Below are positions 5,828 through 10,099 of a DNA stretch of 10,099 nucleotides, piece after piece. The position numbers and the translations under genes are program-made. The first letter of the stretch is position 1, and each line of letters starts with the position of its first letter. The notes beneath the pieces were generated by a model. That model was not told where the DNA came from, searched no databases, and saw only the letters and a list, made by a program, of their open reading frames with translations. Location: positions 1 to 10,099 of the forward strand of contig CAMFKC010000035.1 of NCBI GenBank assembly GCA_945956975.1, in the 5' to 3' direction. This stretch comes from an uncultured Methylocystaceae bacterium (lineage in GTDB: Bacteria > Pseudomonadota > Alphaproteobacteria > Rhizobiales > Beijerinckiaceae).

Positions 5828-6724
5828 TCAGACGTTCTGTTTAGCGCCTGTCGCCGTCGTCGACGTGGACAGGCCGCCAGCGCCGGAACCGTAGGTGGTC
5901 TCCTTCACGCGCAGATTGTTCTGCACATGCTTCACGCCGGAGACGCGGTCGGCGCAATCCTCGGCGCGGCGCTTGGCCATGCGCGTGCTGACCGTGCCGG
6001 TCAGCGTCACTTCGCTGCCCGAGACGCTCACCGAGATGTCCGAGGCATCTACGGACGGGTCATCGCTCAGAGCATCCGAAACATCTTCGCGAATGCGATC
6101 GTCGGATCGTGTGTAGCCCTTGGGGCCGCGTCCGCGATGGTCTTCCCGCTCGTCCATCTGGCGGCGGCGGGAAGCCTCGTCGTCGCCGAACCAGGAGGCG
6201 ACCTCGTCGGACGCGCGGTCCCAGAAATCGCGCTGATTGCCGCGCGTCGGCCTGTTTCCGACGTCCCGGCCGTATCCGTAGTCGCCGTAGCCGTCGGAGC
6301 TGCCGCCATAACCGACGCCGTATGAACCGCCGTAGGCCTGCCGGCCCATGCGGCCGTGCGCGTCGCCCCAGTCCGGGCCCCAATTGGTCGGCGCCGCTTG
6401 GCCTTCCCGGCGCCAGCCATTGCCCCAATTGTCGTCCTGCCCGCCGTAGCCGAGACCGGTCCCGCGGCCGTAGCGCGGATATTGGCTGCCGCCGCCCGGT
6501 CCACGGCTCGAGCCGTATCCTTCGCCGTAGCCCGCTTCGCCGCCGCGCCAGCCGTATTCGCCGCGCCGCTCGTTGCGGCCGAAGGCGTAGTCATCCCAGT
6601 GATCGCGCGATCCGTTGTCGCGGTCGTCCCAATTCCGATTGCGCTGGCGATCGTCATTCGACCAGCGATTGCGGTTGTCGCCGCGCTGCCCGTAACGGTC
6701 GTCGTCTCTCCAATTGCCTGCCAT
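5828..6724 (-). CDS. BON domain-containing protein with Gly/Asp/Arg/Tyr-rich N-terminus (SWFGD type)
   Basis: A 298-residue protein from the ATG at 6724; a longer frame opens at 6886, but GGGAGAG lies just upstream of 6724 and the extra residues look non-native. Residues 1-160 are low complexity, strongly hydrophilic and rich in Gly, Asp, Arg, Tyr, Asn and Trp (RYGQRGDNRNRW, DDRDNGSRDHWDD, GYGGSSDGYGDYGYG). Residues 166-190 contain RDFWDRASDEVASWFGDDEA, a motif seen before BON domains in alphaproteobacterial proteins. The BON domain is about 205-275 (YTRSDDRIREDVSDAL, VSGSEVTLTGTV, KRRAEDCADRVSGVKHVQNNL). There is no signal peptide. BON domains may bind phospholipid or cell-envelope components; homologues are stress-induced. 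An EcfG-like promoter upstream and a terminator downstream suggest a single-gene transcript. Confidence 0.9.
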   Translation of the reverse strand: MAGNWRDDDRYGQRGDNRNRWSNDDRQRNRNWDDRDNGSRDHWDDYAFGRNERRGEYGWRGGEAGYGEGYGSSRGPGGGSQYPRYGRGTGLGYGGQDDNWGNGWRREGQAAPTNWGPDWGDAHGRMGRQAYGGSYGVGYGGSSDGYGDYGYGRDVGNRPTRGNQRDFWDRASDEVASWFGDDEASRRRQMDEREDHRGRGPKGYTRSDDRIREDVSDALSDDPSVDASDISVSVSGSEVTLTGTVSTRMAKRRAEDCADRVSGVKHVQNNLRVKETTYGSGAGGLSTSTTATGAKQNV

Positions 6725-6769
6725 CTGTCTCTCCCTGAGGTTGGCGTTGACCCCGGCCCGAGCAGATGA

Positions 6770-6794
6770 AACGAGACGCGCTGCGCAGCGTTCC
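6770..6794 (-). promoter_or_regulatory. EcfG-type general stress response promoter for the BON gene
   Basis: On the minus strand GGAAC (6794-6790), a 16-bp spacer and CGTT (6773-6770) match the alphaproteobacterial EcfG consensus GGAAC-N16/17-CGTT exactly. It lies 46 bp ahead of the BON gene ATG, in the 107-bp gap between that gene and the 67-codon ORF. No other intergenic GGAAC in the window has a CGTT partner at this spacing. Confidence 0.75.
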
Positions 6795-6831
6795 GCGCCA
6801 ATCGCGCCCAAAGAACAGGCTGTTGCAGTCG

Positions 6832-7035
6832 TCAGGCGCGCAGAATGGCGGCGTAGAGTTCGGATTCGACCGGCCAGATCCAGCACCGGCCGTCGCTCGA
6901 TCTGATCGCGATGACGGCGTCACGCGCATCCGGCTCGTGCTGAACGCTATGCAGCGGCTTTGCGCCGAGGAACAACGCCGTGGACGGCTCGCAATGCACG
7001 AGCGGCGGACGTCTGGTTGTTTTGCGACGGGGCAT
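6832..7035 (-). CDS. Small hypothetical protein (67 residues)
   Basis: This ORF lies in the gap between oxyR and the BON gene on the same strand. It encodes a basic N-terminus (MPRRKTTRRPP), then VHCEPSTALFLGAKPLHSVQ, and a C-terminal half DAVIAIRSSDGRCWIWPVESELYAAIL with alternating hydrophobics that reads like a folded beta-strand/helix unit rather than random translation. Support for coding: GAGGA 5 nt before the ATG, a fit to an otherwise empty gap, and a plausible protein composition. No family was recognised and there is no signal peptide. The Shine-Dalgarno falls in the arm of a predicted hairpin (7042-7070). It could be chance, since GC-rich DNA yields many open frames. Confidence 0.55.
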   Translation of the reverse strand: MPRRKTTRRPPLVHCEPSTALFLGAKPLHSVQHEPDARDAVIAIRSSDGRCWIWPVESELYAAILRA

Positions 7036-7041
7036 GAAGGT

Positions 7042-7070
7042 CCTCAGAGCTAACTGACCGGGCTCTGAGG
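7042..7070 (-). promoter_or_regulatory. Hairpin between oxyR and the 67-residue ORF, masking its Shine-Dalgarno
   Basis: CCTCAGAGC (7042-7050) and GCTCTGAGG (7062-7070) form a perfect 9-bp stem with an 11-nt loop. In minus-strand RNA the 3' arm contains the GAGG that serves the ATG at 7035. There is no U-run after it, so it is not an obvious rho-independent terminator for oxyR. Confidence 0.55.
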
Positions 7071-7098
7071 CTACGCACGAATGGCGCCAGCCTCGACC

Positions 7099-8007
7099 TC
7101 AGGACGCCGGCGCAAACCCGGGCGCGCAGTGCCTGGCTACCTGCGCAAGCGCGAGCATCGCCGCCTTTCGCGGCATCTCGCGCCGCCACACCAGCCGCAC
7201 GCGGCGGGCCACGTTGTCGCCTTTCAGCGGCACGGCGACCAACCCGGCCTTGTCCCGCCAGCCTGCGGCCGCCATCAGCGGCGCGAGCGTGACGCCGTAG
7301 CCCGCAGCGGTCATGTGCAGGAGTGTTTCGAGGCTCGCCGCCCGCATGTCGGCGCCTGTCGCGCCGCCGAGTTCGGGATGGCCGCAGAGGTCGAGCGCCT
7401 GATCGCGCAGGCAATGGCCGTCGGCCAGCAGCAGCAGGTCGCGCGGGTCGATCTCGCCGACACGCACGGACTTGCGCCTCGCCAATGAATGGCCGCAGGG
7501 CGCCATCAGGCAGAAGGGTTCGTCGTAAAGAGCCGCTTCCTCCAGCCTTTCGCCCGGCGGGTCGGTGGCGATGATAGCGGCGTCGAGCTTGCCTTCGGCC
7601 AGCAGGGGCAGGAGATGGGCGGTCAGATCCTCGACCAGCCGGATCGGCGCGCGCGGCAGGTCGCGGGCCGCGGCAGGCAGGAGGAAAGGCGCGAGGTAGG
7701 GGCCGATGGTGGCGATGATTCCCAGCCGGATCGGCCCTTCCAGCGGATCGCGCGACGCCGCGGCGGCCGCCTTGAGGTCCTCCGCCGCGCCGATCACGCG
7801 GCGGGCATGGGCGACGATGGCCTCGCCGCGCTCGGTCACTCGCGCTACTCGGCCGTCCCGCTCGAAGATCTGGACGCCCAGTTCGACTTCCAGCTTGAGG
7901 ATTTGCCCGCTCAGCGTCGGCTGGCTGATGGCGCAGGCGGCCGCCGCCCGGCCGAACTGCCCGAGTTCGGCCACGGCGACGACATAGCGTAGGTCGCGCA
8001 GGTTCAT
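7099..8007 (-). CDS. oxyR: Hydrogen peroxide-inducible transcriptional regulator OxyR (LysR family)
   Basis: A 302-residue LysR-type regulator from the ATG at 8007; the frame extends to 8106, but MNLRDLRYVVAVAE is the normal LysR/OxyR N-terminus and the preceding 33 codons lie in the regulatory gap. The helix-turn-helix is at about 17-36 (GQFGRAAAACAISQPTLSGQ), very close to OxyR proteins. The substrate domain holds the diagnostic redox segment ADGHCLRDQALDLCGH, whose cysteines fall at positions 199 and 208, the same numbers as in E. coli OxyR; H2O2 oxidises these to an intramolecular disulfide and activates the protein. SLETLLHMTAAGYGVTLAP (225-243) is also characteristic. It is divergent from katG across a 134-bp gap, the usual arrangement for OxyR controlling its target and itself. 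The Shine-Dalgarno is weak (GGA). Confidence 0.95.
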   Translation of the reverse strand: MNLRDLRYVVAVAELGQFGRAAAACAISQPTLSGQILKLEVELGVQIFERDGRVARVTERGEAIVAHARRVIGAAEDLKAAAAASRDPLEGPIRLGIIATIGPYLAPFLLPAAARDLPRAPIRLVEDLTAHLLPLLAEGKLDAAIIATDPPGERLEEAALYDEPFCLMAPCGHSLARRKSVRVGEIDPRDLLLLADGHCLRDQALDLCGHPELGGATGADMRAASLETLLHMTAAGYGVTLAPLMAAAGWRDKAGLVAVPLKGDNVARRVRLVWRREMPRKAAMLALAQVARHCAPGFAPAS

Positions 8008-8141
8008 TCCATCGGGATAGCCGATGGCCGGATTTGAAACAATCGATTTCACCGATCCCGGCCTGCTGACTAACTTGCGTCCCGTGCTGCGCCGATCGCG
8101 GCGCACAGCCTATTTCGCTTGATGAGTAAGGGAGACGAAGA
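8008..8141. promoter_or_regulatory. oxyR-katG divergent control region
   Basis: The gap contains a perfect 7-bp inverted repeat, CCATCGG (8009-8015) and CCGATGG (8021-8027), around GATAG, 1 bp from the oxyR start codon. A second stem, TGCGCCG/CGGCGCA (8088-8105, 4-nt loop), lies in the probable katG leader. OxyR is expected to bind here, but a full ATAG-N7-CTAT-N7-ATAG-N7-CTAT site is not present, and no clear -35/-10 pair was found. AAGGGAG at 8128-8134 is a good RBS, 7 nt before the katG ATG. Confidence 0.5.
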
Positions 8142-10099
8142 ATGACCGAAGAAGCCAAGTGCCCGTTCGGCCACGGCGCCAAGGGTCCGAGCAACAAGAC
8201 CTGGTGGCCCGAGGCGCTCAACATCGAGATGCTGCACGCCAATTCCAAGAAGTCCGATCCGATGGGCGCGGATTTCGACTATGCGCAGGAATTCGCCAAG
8301 CTCGACCTCGACGCCGTCATGGACGACCTCAAGGCGCTGATGACGGATTCGCAGGACTGGTGGCCGGCCGACTTCGGCCATTACGGCGGCCTGATGATCC
8401 GCCTGGCCTGGCATTCCGCGGGAACCTACCGCATCACAGACGGCCGCGGCGGCGCGGGCGCCGGGCAGCAGCGCTTCGCGCCGCTGAATTCCTGGCCGGA
8501 CAACGCCAACCTCGACAAGGCGCGCCGCCTGCTGTGGCCGATCAAGCAGAAGTACGGCAATCGCATTTCCTGGGCCGACCTCTACGTTCTCGCCGGCAAC
8601 GCCGCGCTGGAATCGATGGGCTTCAAGACCTTCGGCTTCGCCGGCGGCCGCGTCGACACCTGGGAGCCGGAGGAGCTCTACTGGGGCCCCGAGGGCACCT
8701 GGCTCGGCGACGAGCGCTACAGCGGCGAGCGCCAGCTCGCGGAGCCGCTCGGCGCCGTGCAGATGGGCCTCATCTACGTCAATCCGGAAGGCCCGAACGG
8801 CAATCCCGATCCCGTCGCCGCCGCCCGCGACATCCGCGAGACCTTCGCGCGCATGGCGATGGACGATGAAGAGACGGTGGCGCTGATCGCCGGCGGCCAT
8901 ACCTGCGGCAAGGCGCATGGCTCGGGCGACCCGTCGAAGCTCGGCCCGGCGCCGGAGGGCGCCGACATCGCGGACCAGGGCCTCGGCTGGAAGGGCGGCA
9001 TGGGCGCCGCCACGCTGACGGGCGGCCCCGAGGTCACCTGGTCGCAGACGCCGACGAAGTGGAGCAACAACTTCTTCGAGAACCTGTTCAAGTACGAATG
9101 GGAGCTGACGAAGAGCCCGGCCGGCGCCAACCAGTGGCAGGCCAAGAACGCGCCCGCCGATGTGCCGGACGCGCACGATCCCTCGAAGAAGCATGTGCCG
9201 ACCATGCTGACGACGGACCTCGCGCTGCGCTTCGATCCCGCCTACGAGAAGATCTCGCGGCGCTTCCACGCCAACCCCGACCAGTTCAACGACGCCTTCG
9301 CGCGCGCCTGGTTCAAGCTGACCCATCGCGACATGGGCCCGCGCGACCGCTACCTCGGCAAGATGAACCCGAAGGAAGTGCTGATCTGGCAGGACCCGGT
9401 GCCCCCGGTGGACCATGAACTGGTCAGCGAACAGGACATCGCCGCGCTGAAGGCCAAGATTCTGGCCTCCGGCCTGTCGGTCTCGCAGCTCGTGACGACG
9501 GCCTGGGCCTCGGCCTCGACCTTCCGCGGCTCCGACAAGCGCGGCGGCGCCAATGGCGCGCGCATCCGCCTCAGCCCCCAGAAGGACTGGCACGTCAACC
9601 AGCCGGCCGAACTCGCCAAGGTTCTGGCGAAGCTCGAGAGCATCCAGAAGGAATCGACCAAAAAGGTCTCGCTCGCCGATCTCATCGTGATCGGCGGCGC
9701 GGCGGCGATCGAGAAGGCGGCCAAGGCCGCCGGCGTGGACGTGACCGTGCCGGTCGCGCCGGGCCGCACCGACGCCACGGCCGAGCAGACCGACGCGCAT
9801 TCCTTCGACGCGCTCGAGCCGCGCCAGGACGGGTTCCGCAATTACGTGAACCCGCACAAGACGCAGTTCATGAAGGCGGAAGAGGCGCTGGTCGATCGCG
9901 CGCATCTGCTGACGCTGACCGGTCCGGAAATGACCGTGCTCGTGGGCGGCCTGCGCGTGCTGGGCGCTAACCACGGCCACGCCACGCATGGCGTGTTCAC
10001 GGACCGTCCGGAGACGCTGTCGAACGACTTCTTCCTCAACCTGCTCGACATGCGCAACGAATGGTCGCCGCTGCCGGGCTCGGACGGCGTCTACCCTGT
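8142..10099 (+). CDS. katG: Catalase-peroxidase KatG (partial, C-terminus beyond right edge)
   Basis: The reading frame is open from ATG 8142 to the window end (652 complete codons of an expected 725-740). This bifunctional haem enzyme disproportionates hydrogen peroxide and has peroxidase activity in the cytoplasm. The N-terminus MTEEAKCPFGHG is typical. Distal residues Arg87, Trp90 and His91 lie in MIRLAWHSAGTYR; Tyr212 (LIYVNPEGP) and Met238 (FARMAMDD) complete the Trp-Tyr-Met adduct needed for catalase activity. Proximal His253 is in AGGHTCGKAHG, with Trp307 (TPTKWSNNFFE) and Asp365 (LRFDP) forming the proximal network. The duplicated, non-haem C-terminal domain begins around residue 420 and is cut off. 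No signal peptide is present. A strong AAGGGAG RBS precedes the start. The divergent oxyR neighbour implies peroxide induction. No frameshift or missing catalytic residue was seen. Confidence 0.97.
   Translation, partial: MTEEAKCPFGHGAKGPSNKTWWPEALNIEMLHANSKKSDPMGADFDYAQEFAKLDLDAVMDDLKALMTDSQDWWPADFGHYGGLMIRLAWHSAGTYRITDGRGGAGAGQQRFAPLNSWPDNANLDKARRLLWPIKQKYGNRISWADLYVLAGNAALESMGFKTFGFAGGRVDTWEPEELYWGPEGTWLGDERYSGERQLAEPLGAVQMGLIYVNPEGPNGNPDPVAAARDIRETFARMAMDDEETVALIAGGHTCGKAHGSGDPSKLGPAPEGADIADQGLGWKGGMGAATLTGGPEVTWSQTPTKWSNNFFENLFKYEWELTKSPAGANQWQAKNAPADVPDAHDPSKKHVPTMLTTDLALRFDPAYEKISRRFHANPDQFNDAFARAWFKLTHRDMGPRDRYLGKMNPKEVLIWQDPVPPVDHELVSEQDIAALKAKILASGLSVSQLVTTAWASASTFRGSDKRGGANGARIRLSPQKDWHVNQPAELAKVLAKLESIQKESTKKVSLADLIVIGGAAAIEKAAKAAGVDVTVPVAPGRTDATAEQTDAHSFDALEPRQDGFRNYVNPHKTQFMKAEEALVDRAHLLTLTGPEMTVLVGGLRVLGANHGHATHGVFTDRPETLSNDFFLNLLDMRNEWSPLPGSDGVYP

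Noticed and set aside
6725..6886. N-terminal extension of the BON protein to 6886
   Set aside because: The GGGAGAG ribosome binding site lies next to ATG 6724, the EcfG-type promoter falls inside the extension, and the extra 54 residues overlap the 67-codon ORF.
8008..8106. 33-codon N-terminal extension of OxyR
   Set aside because: MNLRDLRYVV at 8007 is the normal OxyR start and places the redox cysteines at 199 and 208. The extension covers the regulatory gap.
6947..8248. 433-codon minus-strand frame over oxyR and its gap
   Set aside because: It overlaps oxyR in another frame and runs into katG; the translation is Arg/Pro/Ala-rich noise.
8070..9989. 639-codon minus-strand open frame opposite katG
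   Set aside because: katG on the plus strand has every catalytic residue and a good RBS. The antisense frame is a codon-bias artefact with no recognisable domain.

Overview
The window is GC-rich DNA with compact, mostly minus-strand genes. OxyR, KatG, MetY and ABC-F sequence styles, an SWFGD/BON protein with an apparent EcfG-type promoter, and small secreted CNAWGRCW proteins all point to an alphaproteobacterium, most likely a Hyphomicrobiales (Rhizobiales) chromosome. Genus cannot be fixed from the sequence. No transposase, integrase, tRNA, rRNA, CRISPR array or phage gene was seen, so this looks like an ordinary chromosomal segment with some small uncharacterised genes.

Layout. Positions 1-930 (minus) hold a tight three-gene unit of small proteins: an exported DUF1566-type protein, a cysteine-rich DUF1272 protein, and a DUF333 protein that runs off the left edge; the last two overlap by ATGA. 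Positions 931-1092 hold two copies, in opposite orientation, of a palindromic intergenic repeat. Positions 1093-2382 (minus) encode O-acetylhomoserine sulfhydrylase (MetY), whose promoter sits on a 36-bp dyad. Positions 2490-3023 (minus) encode an exported peroxiredoxin. Positions 3176-3876 (plus) hold two tandem paralogous small secreted proteins with a VCNAWGRCWR motif. They converge, with 4 bp between stop codons, on an ABC-F ATPase gene (3881-5734, minus). A rho-independent terminator at 5781-5807 ends the next minus-strand gene, a BON-domain protein (5828-6724) preceded by a good match to the EcfG general-stress promoter. A 67-codon hypothetical ORF (6832-7035) follows, with its Shine-Dalgarno inside a predicted hairpin. 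On the right, oxyR (7099-8007, minus) is divergent from katG (8142 to the right edge, plus).

Theme. Several genes concern oxidative or general stress: OxyR with both redox cysteines, catalase-peroxidase KatG, an exported thiol peroxidase, and a BON protein probably under the general stress sigma factor. MetY adds sulfur/methionine metabolism and the ABC-F protein adds ribosome-associated ATPase activity. The less described elements are the CNAWGRCW protein pair, the metY operator dyad, the small-protein operon at the left edge, and the hairpin-masked small ORF. No clearly novel multi-gene system was found.
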